From Cytophagaceae bacterium (GTDB taxonomy: Bacteria > Bacteroidota > Bacteroidia > Cytophagales > Spirosomataceae): a DNA stretch of 15,513 bases. The translations under genes were made by a program, and so were the position numbers. Shown here piece by piece: positions 6,473 through 14,016 of this stretch. The stretch spans positions 1 through 15,513 of the forward strand of contig JAIXRT010000120.1 in NCBI GenBank assembly GCA_027485075.1. Reading direction: 5' to 3'. The notes beneath the pieces were generated by a model, which saw nothing but the letters and a program-made list of their open reading frames with translations, did no database searches and had not been told where the DNA came from. Position 1 is the stretch's first letter. Each line of letters opens with the position of its first letter.

Positions 6473-7372
6473 ATGAAGTATATTTTAGGAATAGTTCTTA
6501 GCTGTTTTGTTTTGTTAAGTGGCTGTAATTTAGGTTCGGATGTGGATCCGGCCAACAAGAATGAGGAGGAGATTCAAAATTATATCAAACTCAAAAATCT
6601 GAAGTTGCAAAAGTCGCCAGAGGGAATGTACTATCAAACTCCTACGGCTAGTGGTGCAGGAATTGCGAGAAACACGGGGGATTTAGTAACCTTCCATTAC
6701 AAGATGACCTTGTTGGATGGCACCGTCATCGATTCTACCTCGCGTTCGAAAAACATTAATCGCTCTCTAGTTTGGGGTGCTAATTCAGCTCAGTCAATTT
6801 TTGCATTACCCCTCAGCTTTTTAAAAGAAGGGGAAACAGGTTTATTTATTATTCCGTCGGCCTTAGCATTTGGAGGAACTTCCTATGGTGACGTTCCGGC
6901 TTATTCGGTGATTAGACTCGATCTAACAATCGACGCAATCCGAAATGAAGATGCTCAGATTGCATTTATACTAAAAACCTACAACATCAATAATCCGGAA
7001 AAAACAAGTTCAGGTTTGTTTTTCAAGAAGTTAGTGGATAATCCAACGGGCGCATCCGTTGCTGCTGATGCACCGGTGCTTGTTAATTATACAGGTCGGC
7101 TAGGATATAGTTATGTACATAAAGATGCCACATCAGGAGCTATTGTCTACAACCCAATTTTTGATTCTGGTACACTCGGGACGCCCACAGTCCCTTTTGT
7201 TTTAAGTCAACGAAGTTTAATTCTAGGTTTTACGGAAGCATTGAAAAAAATGCGTGTTGGGGAGAAAGCTGCCGTTGTCATGCCACATGCACTCGCGTAT
7301 GGGACTGCAGGAAACTCGGCCATTCCGGGTTATTCACCTTTATATTTCGAAATTTCTATTATTGCGCCGTAA
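6473..7372 (+). CDS. Double-FKBP lipoprotein 3
   Basis: A 299-residue lipoprotein with a textbook signal peptide, lipobox LLSGC and C18. Domain one (about 68-157) retains HYKMTLLDG, IDST and an AFGG segment where the active-site Tyr would be Phe, so it is partly degenerate. Domain two (about 200-299) has VNYTGRL, FDSG, ILGFTEALKKM, AYGTAGNSAIPGYSP and LYFEI. It also has an extra loop of about a dozen residues (about 211-227) between the first strand and FDSG, unlike the two paralogues. AGGAAG overlaps the upstream stop and may act as a ribosome site, one of the few in this window. It is clearly co-transcribed with FKBP2 and probably with rdgB, which begins 6 bases later. Confidence 0.9.
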   Translation: MKYILGIVLSCFVLLSGCNLGSDVDPANKNEEEIQNYIKLKNLKLQKSPEGMYYQTPTASGAGIARNTGDLVTFHYKMTLLDGTVIDSTSRSKNINRSLVWGANSAQSIFALPLSFLKEGETGLFIIPSALAFGGTSYGDVPAYSVIRLDLTIDAIRNEDAQIAFILKTYNINNPEKTSSGLFFKKLVDNPTGASVAADAPVLVNYTGRLGYSYVHKDATSGAIVYNPIFDSGTLGTPTVPFVLSQRSLILGFTEALKKMRVGEKAAVVMPHALAYGTAGNSAIPGYSPLYFEISIIAP

Positions 7373-7377
7373 GGATT

Positions 7378-7974
7378 ATGAAACCACTGATTTATTTGGC
7401 TACACAAAACGAGCATAAAATAGATGAAATCAAGGATCTCCTAGGAGATCTTTTTGATTTTCGGACAGTTTTTGAATTGGGTTTGGTGGTTGAAATTCCA
7501 GAGACAGGGTCCACATTGGTCGAAAATTCGAGGCAAAAAGCGGAGTTTATTGCGCAAAAATTTGGTGGTATTACGTGTTTAGCAGATGATTCAGGTTTGG
7601 AAGTAGCCGCATTGAACGGTGCACCCGGTGTTTATTCTGCGCGGTATGCGGGAGAAGCGAAAAGTGATACGGCGAACGTAGCCAAGCTGTTGCAGGTACT
7701 AGCAAATGAAACTAACAGAAATGCGCGTTTCGTGACGGTATTAACCTTGCATCATCAAGGTCAGTTTTATGTATTTGAGGGGGAAGTGCATGGACAAATT
7801 CAAGCGGAGCCCCGGGGTACGAAGGGATTTGGTTATGATCCCATTTTTGTTCCTACAGGTATTGAGCAAACCTTTGCAGAGTTAAGTTTGGCTGAAAAAA
7901 ACCAACTAGCACATCGGGCTCGTGCCTTAGAAAAATTTAAAATGTTTGTTCATGATGCTCAGATTTTTGGGTAG
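7378..7974 (+). CDS. rdgB: XTP/dITP pyrophosphatase (RdgB/HAM1)
   Basis: Hydrolyses non-canonical purine triphosphates (XTP, dITP, ITP) to monophosphates and PPi, keeping them out of DNA and RNA. The 198 residues are standard length. Motifs: LATQNEHK (7-14, TxNxxK), LADDSGLEV (68-76, with D70/D71 for metal), GAPGVYSARYAG (81-92), GFGYDPIF (150-157) and HRARALEKF (179-187). The last block is usually SHR(G/A)RAL; here it begins AHR. It follows FKBP3 by 5 bases containing AAGGA, so it is the third gene of a compact operon. Its function is unrelated to its neighbours. Confidence 0.97.
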   Translation: MKPLIYLATQNEHKIDEIKDLLGDLFDFRTVFELGLVVEIPETGSTLVENSRQKAEFIAQKFGGITCLADDSGLEVAALNGAPGVYSARYAGEAKSDTANVAKLLQVLANETNRNARFVTVLTLHHQGQFYVFEGEVHGQIQAEPRGTKGFGYDPIFVPTGIEQTFAELSLAEKNQLAHRARALEKFKMFVHDAQIFG

Positions 7975-7981
7975 CATCATG
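7951..7981. repeat. Inverted repeat across the rdgB stop codon
   Basis: CATGATGCT (7951-7959) and AGCATCATG (7973-7981) form a perfect 9-base inverted repeat with a 13-base spacer. The right arm overlaps the rdgB stop. No T-run follows, so it is not a standard terminator. It could be a weak hairpin at the rdgB-DUF5686 junction or a protein-binding site. Confidence 0.5.
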
Positions 7982-8005
7982 GTCAACGTATAAAAATTCC
8001 TTTAG

Positions 8006-10528
8006 ATGATTTTGAGTTGCAAAGGCCGTTGGCTAATGTTCTTTTTTCTTATGCTTACTTGGCAAGCACAGGCTCAATTTAGCTATAAGGGATTGGTCAC
8101 TGATGCAGAAACCGGAGACCCGATTCCATTTGCTTCTGTTGGGTTAAAAGGAGTAAACAGCGGAGGTACAACCAATTTTCAAGGGGTTTATTCCTTTCAA
8201 TCTAAAGTAGCGGCTGATTCTTTGTTTGTCTCCATGGTGGGGTATACCCGTCGGGTCAAAGCAGTAGATAAAAGTCCTGGAATCCATGAAGTTGACTTTC
8301 AGGTTAATCCTAGTTCTGCCGACTTGTCCGAAGTCAAGGTGTATTCAGGCGAGAATCCTGCCTTTCGTATTTTACGTGCTATTCAGGCGAATAAAAGCCG
8401 CAATGATCGCATCCAAATTGCCGCCTACGAGTATGATTCCTATGCTAAAATGGAGCTGGATGTAGATAATATTTCTGAGCAGTTCAAAGGGAAAAAAGTG
8501 ATGCAAGATATTGCCTCTTCAATTAAAAAGTTTGAGCAGCAGGCAGGAGAAGATGGTAAGTTGCTTATTCCTACCTACATCACAGAGACGGTCAGTAAAT
8601 TTTATTATTTGGAAGCACCTCGGCGTCGTAGAGAGCATATTTTAAAGACGAATATTAAAGGTGTGGGCATGGGTGAAGGTGGACTTATTTCCCAGCTGGT
8701 CGGCGGAAATTTGGTCACGAATTATAATTTTTATCAAAACTTCATCAGCTTTTTTGGCAAGGATTTTGCAAGTCCCATTGGCGAACAATGGAAACAGACC
8801 TATAAGTACTATTTGCTGGACACGGTCCAAGTAGAAGGAAGAACATGTTATCAAATTGAATTTGAACCAAAGAATCCCGCTGACCTAACCTACACCGGTC
8901 AAATGTGGATTGACACCACACAATTTGCCTTAACGCAGATTGATGCCACTGTGGGTAAAGCAGCCAATCTAAACTTCATAGAAAAAGTAAAGATTTCCCA
9001 AGAACTTGAGCAGACTGCGACTGGCGTTTGGTTGCCTGCTCGCACGCGTTTCTTAATCGACTTGGAAGAGATCTCGAAGGGCTCGGCGGGGATGTTGTTG
9101 AAAATGTTTATCTCCAACAAAAATTTTGTGATCAATAAGCCGCATCCGTTACCGTTCTACGATCGAACCTCGGAGGTGGCCGCAAATGCCCGGGATGCGA
9201 ATCCTGAGTATTGGAAAAATGCGCGCCATGAATCGTTAAGCCGACAAGACTTACTTGCTTTTTCGATGATTGATTCGATCAAATCTGTGCCCATCGTCCG
9301 TACTTATGTGGAGATCGCGGATGTGGTGTTGAGCGGCCATCGCACATTTAAGGATATGGATGTAGGCCCTTACATTTCCGGTTTAGCGATTAATCAAATA
9401 GAAGGAGCGCGTGTACGATTGGGATTTCGAACCAACGCGCTATTTGATTCTAGTTGGATTTTCAGAGGCCACGCCAGTTTTGGTACCAAGGATTTGATAC
9501 CCAAATATTCCGGGGAGGTAAATTATTTGTTTTCCAAAAGTAAATGGACGGTGGCTGGAATCAAGCATAGTTATGAATTAGAGCGAGTTGGCTTAACCCC
9601 TGATCTGATCGGAGATAATAAATTGTTCTATGCATTTACGCGTTGGGGTTCATTTTCAGGGGCATTTTTCAGGAGGGACTCGGAGGCATTTTTTTCGACT
9701 GAATTTATCCGGGGTTTTCGTTTAACGGGCTCCATGAATATGCGTTCGTTCGATCCCTTGTTCCGTTTTCAATACCGATTACAGCCTGAATTAGGTATGG
9801 ATTCCCCCGTGCAGGATCATTATAATGATACATTTTTTACGTTTGAGGCACGTTTTGCTAAGAATGAAACCTTTATTTTAAACGGGAATGAGAAGGTCAC
9901 GCTGGCCACACGCCGGATCCCGGTGCTTACATTTCGGTATCAGCAAGGTTTAAAGGGTGTGTTCGGAGGTGATTTCAACTACCACCGATTTACACTCAAG
10001 GCGTATCAAACTTTCAGACTTGGGAAATACGGGCGATCTGATTACACGCTATTGGCCGGATACACCCCGTCCAACCTTCCAGCGCCGCTCTTGTTTCCAC
10101 ATTTGGGGAATGAGACCTTTATGTTTGTTCGGAGTGCATTTTCCACCATGAATTATTTTGAATTTGTCAGTGATCGATTCGCTTCGCTGCAATTTAATCA
10201 CAACTTTGAAGGCTTGTTTTTTAATCGCATCCCGCTGATTAAGAAATTGAAATGGCGTTTTATTGTGAGTACGAATGTGCTCTATGGTAGCCAGCGGACG
10301 TCAAATCGAGCGCTCATGCAAGAGGTTAATCAGCCGATGGACTCACGCTACCAAGATCGCTATGATTTTGATTCCTTAGATCCTAAAAAACCATTTGTGG
10401 AAGTGGGGTATGGTATCGATAACATTTTCAAACTTTTTCGATTGCAAGCATTTCATCGGTTGAGTTATTTAGACCATGGAAATCCAGATCTTTTTCGGTT
10501 GATGGGCTCCATTAATTTCCACTTTTAG
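8006..10528 (+). CDS. DUF5686 outer-membrane protein with CarboxypepD_reg-like domain
   Basis: An 840-residue exported protein. The ATG at 8006 gives a signal peptide with K6 and R8, hydrophobic FFFLML and a likely AQA|Q cut near residue 23; an internal ATG at 8036 would lose the positive charges. Residues about 25-110 form a CarboxypepD_reg-like beta domain (YKGLVTDAETGDPIPFASV, then GTTNFQGVYSF), common at the N-terminus of Bacteroidota outer-membrane proteins. The rest matches DUF5686, with many alternating strands and a C-terminal SINFHF ending in Phe, typical of outer-membrane barrels. TonB-plug and SusD-like features are absent. Function is unknown. It starts 31 bases after rdgB, and no clear promoter was seen there. 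Confidence 0.85.
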   Translation: MILSCKGRWLMFFFLMLTWQAQAQFSYKGLVTDAETGDPIPFASVGLKGVNSGGTTNFQGVYSFQSKVAADSLFVSMVGYTRRVKAVDKSPGIHEVDFQVNPSSADLSEVKVYSGENPAFRILRAIQANKSRNDRIQIAAYEYDSYAKMELDVDNISEQFKGKKVMQDIASSIKKFEQQAGEDGKLLIPTYITETVSKFYYLEAPRRRREHILKTNIKGVGMGEGGLISQLVGGNLVTNYNFYQNFISFFGKDFASPIGEQWKQTYKYYLLDTVQVEGRTCYQIEFEPKNPADLTYTGQMWIDTTQFALTQIDATVGKAANLNFIEKVKISQELEQTATGVWLPARTRFLIDLEEISKGSAGMLLKMFISNKNFVINKPHPLPFYDRTSEVAANARDANPEYWKNARHESLSRQDLLAFSMIDSIKSVPIVRTYVEIADVVLSGHRTFKDMDVGPYISGLAINQIEGARVRLGFRTNALFDSSWIFRGHASFGTKDLIPKYSGEVNYLFSKSKWTVAGIKHSYELERVGLTPDLIGDNKLFYAFTRWGSFSGAFFRRDSEAFFSTEFIRGFRLTGSMNMRSFDPLFRFQYRLQPELGMDSPVQDHYNDTFFTFEARFAKNETFILNGNEKVTLATRRIPVLTFRYQQGLKGVFGGDFNYHRFTLKAYQTFRLGKYGRSDYTLLAGYTPSNLPAPLLFPHLGNETFMFVRSAFSTMNYFEFVSDRFASLQFNHNFEGLFFNRIPLIKKLKWRFIVSTNVLYGSQRTSNRALMQEVNQPMDSRYQDRYDFDSLDPKKPFVEVGYGIDNIFKLFRLQAFHRLSYLDHGNPDLFRLMGSINFHF

Positions 10529-10558
10529 TATATTATAAAGACCAAAATTTAAACATTT

Positions 10559-10581
10559 CAAGAACTTTTTTGAACTTCTTG
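10559..10581 (+). terminator. Weak candidate terminator after DUF5686
   Basis: CAAGAA (10559-10564) pairs with TTCTTG (10576-10581) over an 11-base AT-rich loop, followed by GATTTTAG. The stem is short and the tail poor. It overlaps the -33 element of the plsY promoter, so this may only be chance symmetry. Confidence 0.25.
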
Positions 10582-10609
10582 ATTTTAGCATAATAGCGAC
10601 CTATATTTG
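10578..10609 (+). promoter_or_regulatory. Promoter for plsY
   Basis: CTTG (10578-10581) is followed after 20 bases by TATATTTG (10602-10609), a full -7 consensus match. The predicted transcript starts near 10616, about 28 bases before the plsY ATG. This lies in the largest gap in the window (10529-10643). Confidence 0.6.
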
Positions 10610-10643
10610 AACGCAAGCCATTTGGCGAGATTGGTGCCGAATT

Positions 10644-11282
10644 ATGATTTTAATAATTACCTCTTTTTCAATTTTAAGTTATCTACTTGGATCTATTCCC
10701 ACTGCTATTTGGTACGGGAATGCGTATCATTCCATAGATATAAGATTGCATGGTAGTGGAAATGCGGGTGCCACGAATACCTTTCGTGTATTAGGTAAAA
10801 AAGCAGGAAGTATCGTATTGTTTGTAGATGCTCTAAAGGGCTTTTTAGCCACCAGTTTAGCGTCTGTTTTGTTTTACATGCATCAGGTAGATTGGCAGAC
10901 TTGTGTGACGCTTAAAATATTTTTCGGGTTTTTAGCGATCATCGGACACCTGCTTCCAGTCTTTTGTAATTTCAAAGGCGGTAAAGGCGTTGCAACTACC
11001 TTGGGAATGGTTCTCGCTTTACATCCTCAAGCGGCACTAGCTAGTATTTTGATCTTCTTAGTTGTTTTTGCCATTTCCCATTATGTATCCTTGGGCTCGA
11101 TGGTAGCCTCCATCTTGTTTCCCGTTTTGCTTAGTTGGGGTGTTTTTGGGCCCGTTGAACCAGCGATCATTTACTTTGGTATTTTCATTGCAGTTTTAGT
11201 CGTGTTTACGCACCGTATGAACATCGTGCGCATTTTTAAAGGGACGGAAAATCGCATGTACCTTATCCCCGCGAAAAAGTAA
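10644..11282 (+). CDS. plsY: Glycerol-3-phosphate acyltransferase PlsY
   Basis: Inner-membrane enzyme that transfers an acyl group from acyl-phosphate to the 1-position of glycerol-3-phosphate, the first step of phospholipid synthesis in bacteria using PlsX/PlsY. 212 residues, with several membrane segments and all three conserved cytoplasmic-loop motifs: GSGNAGATN (37-45), GHLLPVF with FKGGKGVAT (101-118), and HRMNIVRIFKGTE (190-202). It has its own promoter upstream and no close upstream partner. The stop is 61 bases from the next gene. Confidence 0.97.
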   Translation: MILIITSFSILSYLLGSIPTAIWYGNAYHSIDIRLHGSGNAGATNTFRVLGKKAGSIVLFVDALKGFLATSLASVLFYMHQVDWQTCVTLKIFFGFLAIIGHLLPVFCNFKGGKGVATTLGMVLALHPQAALASILIFLVVFAISHYVSLGSMVASILFPVLLSWGVFGPVEPAIIYFGIFIAVLVVFTHRMNIVRIFKGTENRMYLIPAKK

Positions 11283-11300
11283 AGCTTGATTTTATTTTTT

Positions 11301-11308
11301 TATATTTG
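11301..11308 (+). promoter_or_regulatory. Possible -7 element for M20-murQ
   Basis: TATATTTG is a full match to TAnnTTTG and lies 35 bases before the ATG at 11344, a normal distance. No -33 element is at the right spacing; the CTTG at 11285-11288 is only 12 bases away. Transcription may also continue from plsY. Confidence 0.4.
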
Positions 11309-11343
11309 TTGATGGAATTTACATTCGATTCCGCCGACAACAC

Positions 11344-12714
11344 ATGAAAAATACGCAAGCTTTTATAGAGGCCAATCACGATCGTTTTTTGGCCGAATTA
11401 TTCGAATTATTACGCATCCCTTCTATTTCTGCTGATCCTGCCTACGCAGGTTCTGTGCGTCAAACGGCCGAGTGGGTCGCTGAAAGTTTACGCAAAGCAG
11501 GTGCTGATCACGTGCGACTTGAAGAGACAGCAGGATTTCCAATTGTCTATGGTGAGAAAATGGTTGATCCGGCCGCGCCTACTATTTTAGTTTATGGCCA
11601 TTATGATGTTCAGCCAGCTGATCCATTGAATTTATGGGACAATCCACCGTTTGATCCGATTGTGAAGGATGGGAAAATTTTTGCTCGCGGTGCTTGCGAT
11701 GATAAGGGTCAAGTGTTTATGCATATTAAAGCGTTTGAAGCTATGCATGCAAGCGGGGAATTAACCTGCAATGTTAAGTTTATGATCGAGGGAGAAGAGG
11801 AAGTGGGGTCAGATAATCTGGGACATTTTGTGGCATCAAACAAAGAGTTACTTGCATCCGATGTTATTTTAATTTCAGATACCGCTATCATTGCTAATGA
11901 TACCCCGTCGATCGATGTGGGTTTACGTGGGTTGAGTTACATGGAGGTCTCGGTTCAAGGACCTAATCGTGATTTACATTCTGGCGTATATGGAGGAGCG
12001 GTTGCTAATCCCATCAATATATTATGCCAAATGATTGCCTCGTTGCATGATGAATTTAATCATATAACGATTCCTGGATTTTACGACGGCGTATTGGAGG
12101 TGAGTGCAGCAGATCGCGCAGCTATGGCACAAACACCATTTGATTTAGATGCTTACCAAAAAGATTTAGGCATTCAAACTGTCTATGGAGAAAAGGGATA
12201 TTCGACCATTGAGCGAGCTTCGATTCGACCTACGCTGGATGTTAATGGCATTTGGGGTGGGTATACCGGAGAAGGGGCTAAGACGGTCTTACCTTCCATG
12301 GCTTATGCCAAAATTTCGATGCGTTTAGTCCCTAATCAACGCTCGGAAGAAATTACACGCTTATTTACGGAACACTTTTTAGCCATCGCGCCGAAGGGTG
12401 TGAAGGTAACTGTAAAAGCACATCATGGTGGGGAGGCTTATTTAATGCCCACCGATAGTATTGCGTTTCAAGCGGCTTCAGATGCATTAGCGACTACGTT
12501 TGGGAAAGAGCCTGTTCCTACACGTGGGGGTGGAAGTATTCCCATTGTAGCTTTGTTTGAGAAAGAATTAGGCGTGAAGTCGATTTTGATGGGATTTGGC
12601 TTAGATACCGATGCGATACATTCTCCTAATGAGCATTATGGCCTATTTAATTTTTATAAAGGGATTGAAACGATACCACATTTCTTTGCCAATTTGGCAA
12701 AATTATCAAACTAA
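11344..12714 (+). CDS. M20 family metallodipeptidase
   Basis: A 456-residue cytosolic di-zinc peptidase of the M20 (CNDP/PepV-like) group. Predicted metal ligands are H86 in GHYDVQP, bridging D119 in RGACDDKG, E153 in EGEEEVGS, D179 in LISD and H426 in IHSPNE; E152 would be the general base. The lid/dimerisation domain (about 195-315) has DLHSGVYGGAVANP with the conserved H212. GGGSIP (395-400) matches the substrate-carboxylate region of the family. There is no signal peptide. The murQ start is 3 bases after its stop, so they form a tight operon. It likely cleaves short peptides; a link to peptidoglycan-peptide recycling is only suggested by the neighbour. Confidence 0.92.
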   Translation: MKNTQAFIEANHDRFLAELFELLRIPSISADPAYAGSVRQTAEWVAESLRKAGADHVRLEETAGFPIVYGEKMVDPAAPTILVYGHYDVQPADPLNLWDNPPFDPIVKDGKIFARGACDDKGQVFMHIKAFEAMHASGELTCNVKFMIEGEEEVGSDNLGHFVASNKELLASDVILISDTAIIANDTPSIDVGLRGLSYMEVSVQGPNRDLHSGVYGGAVANPINILCQMIASLHDEFNHITIPGFYDGVLEVSAADRAAMAQTPFDLDAYQKDLGIQTVYGEKGYSTIERASIRPTLDVNGIWGGYTGEGAKTVLPSMAYAKISMRLVPNQRSEEITRLFTEHFLAIAPKGVKVTVKAHHGGEAYLMPTDSIAFQAASDALATTFGKEPVPTRGGGSIPIVALFEKELGVKSILMGFGLDTDAIHSPNEHYGLFNFYKGIETIPHFFANLAKLSN

Positions 12715-12717
12715 GGA

Positions 12718-13542
12718 ATGGCTGAAAATTTAACTTTATTGGCGACAGAATCGGCTTCTCATTATGAGGATCTAGATAAGCAATCGGTGGATACGCTGTT
12801 GCGTCAAATGAACGCAGAAGATAAAACGGTACCACTTGCGGTTGAAAAAGTCATTCCTGCGATTGAGGCGTTGGTGAATCAAATTGTACCACGCATGGAG
12901 CAAGGTGGCCGTTTGTTTTACATTGGTGCGGGTACTTCGGGCAGACTAGGCGTGGTGGATGCTTCGGAATGTCCGCCAACTTACGGAGTGCCATTTGATT
13001 TAGTGATTGGTATTATTGCGGGTGGGGACGGAGCGATTCGTAAGGCGGTTGAGAATGCGGAGGATGATCCAAATCAGGCGTGGAAAGATATGGAGGCCTT
13101 TGGGATTGGTCCCTTGGATACGGTGATTGGTATTGCGGCTTCGGGTCGGACGCCCTATGTAGTGGGTGGCTTACAAGCGGCCAATTCGCGTGGTATACTT
13201 ACTGGATGTATCGTTTGCAACGGAGGAAGTGTGATTGCGGCGGAGGCTACTTACCCGGTTGAGGTGTTGGTAGGTCCTGAATATGTTACGGGAAGTACGC
13301 GAATGAAGTCGGGTACGGCCCAGAAATTAGTCTTGAATATGATTTCTACCACGGTGATGATTCGGTTGGGCAAGGTGCGTGGAAATAAGATGGTGGATAT
13401 GCAATTGAGCAATCACAAATTAGTTTTACGTGCGATTCGCATGGTTTGTGAAGCGACGGGTGTGACGGAAGAAGTTGCGGCTAATTTACTTGAAACCCAC
13501 GGAAGTGTACGAAATGCCGTGGATTCTGTGAAAAAGGGATAG
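12718..13542 (+). CDS. murQ: N-acetylmuramic acid 6-phosphate etherase
   Basis: Cleaves the D-lactyl ether of MurNAc-6-phosphate to give GlcNAc-6-phosphate in cell-wall recycling. 274 residues of SIS-domain fold. Motifs: FYIGAGTSGRLGVVDASECPPT (67-88) with the catalytic E84, AVENAEDD around E115 (equivalents of the two essential Glu of the E. coli enzyme), AASGRTPYV (140-148), and the GPEYVTGSTRMKSGTAQKL block (186-204). It is slightly shorter at the C-terminus than the roughly 300-residue proteobacterial enzyme. Three bases (GGA) separate it from the M20 gene, and the junction TAAGGAATG is a rare Shine-Dalgarno-like site here. A short inverted repeat TAGATT-T-AATCTA (13548-13560) follows but is not a convincing terminator. 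Confidence 0.97.
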   Translation: MAENLTLLATESASHYEDLDKQSVDTLLRQMNAEDKTVPLAVEKVIPAIEALVNQIVPRMEQGGRLFYIGAGTSGRLGVVDASECPPTYGVPFDLVIGIIAGGDGAIRKAVENAEDDPNQAWKDMEAFGIGPLDTVIGIAASGRTPYVVGGLQAANSRGILTGCIVCNGGSVIAAEATYPVEVLVGPEYVTGSTRMKSGTAQKLVLNMISTTVMIRLGKVRGNKMVDMQLSNHKLVLRAIRMVCEATGVTEEVAANLLETHGSVRNAVDSVKKG

Positions 13543-13635
13543 CATTTTAGATTTAATCTATTAATTTGCAGGACTTAACACATCGACTGAATTTAATTTA
13601 TGGCTTAGGCCAAATCGTTTAACGAATTATACTAT

Positions 13636-13962
13636 ATGAAAACTTACTCTAAATTAATTATGTCTGTGGCTTTAGCTGCGGCTGCATTTGGTTTCGAAGC
13701 GAAAGCGGAAGATTTTCCGGCTGATATAAAGCCATTAATGCAAAAATATACGTGTTTTGCTTGTCACAAAGTGGATACACGCTTAGTGGGCCCTGCCTAT
13801 AAGGATGTGGCTAAAAAGAAATACTCCGTGGATAAAATCGTTGCTTTAATTGCAAAACCTCAGCCATCTAACTGGCCGGGTTACCCACCGATGGCGCCTA
13901 TGACCAATGTTCCTAAGGAAGATGCGGTTAAATTAGCGAAGTATATCAATTCATTGAAATAA
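13636..13962 (+). CDS. Small monohaem cytochrome c
   Basis: A 108-residue periplasmic class I cytochrome c. The signal peptide has K2/K6, an Ala-rich core and likely cleavage after AKA (residue 24), leaving about 84 residues, the size of a c-551-like electron carrier. The haem site is C40-F-A-C43-H44, and the distal ligand is M86 or M89 in YPPMAPM. GPAYKDVAKK (52-61) and the C-terminal helix ending AKYINSL are typical. It would shuttle electrons between respiratory complexes or to an oxidase or peroxidase; the partner is unknown. It appears monocistronic. A weak promoter candidate upstream is TTTG (13565-13568), 19 bases, then TGAATTTA. The gene ends at the bidirectional hairpin. Confidence 0.93.
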   Translation: MKTYSKLIMSVALAAAAFGFEAKAEDFPADIKPLMQKYTCFACHKVDTRLVGPAYKDVAKKKYSVDKIVALIAKPQPSNWPGYPPMAPMTNVPKEDAVKLAKYINSLK

Positions 13963-13981
13963 GCGACTAACGCATATAACT

Positions 13982-14016
13982 AAAAAGACCTCGAAGCGAT
14001 TCGAGGTCTTTTTTTT
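13982..14016. terminator. Bidirectional terminator between cytochrome c and GNAT genes
   Basis: A perfect 14-base stem (13982-13995 with 14000-14013) closes on a GCGA loop, a GNRA tetraloop. It is flanked by A5 on the left and T-runs on the right, so it works in both directions. It ends the cytochrome c transcript (plus) and the DUF5606-GNAT transcript (minus); the GNAT stop codon sits in the T-run. Confidence 0.92.

Noticed and set aside
13548..13560. TAGATT-T-AATCTA as murQ terminator
   Set aside because: One-base loop, no GC in the stem core and no T-tail.
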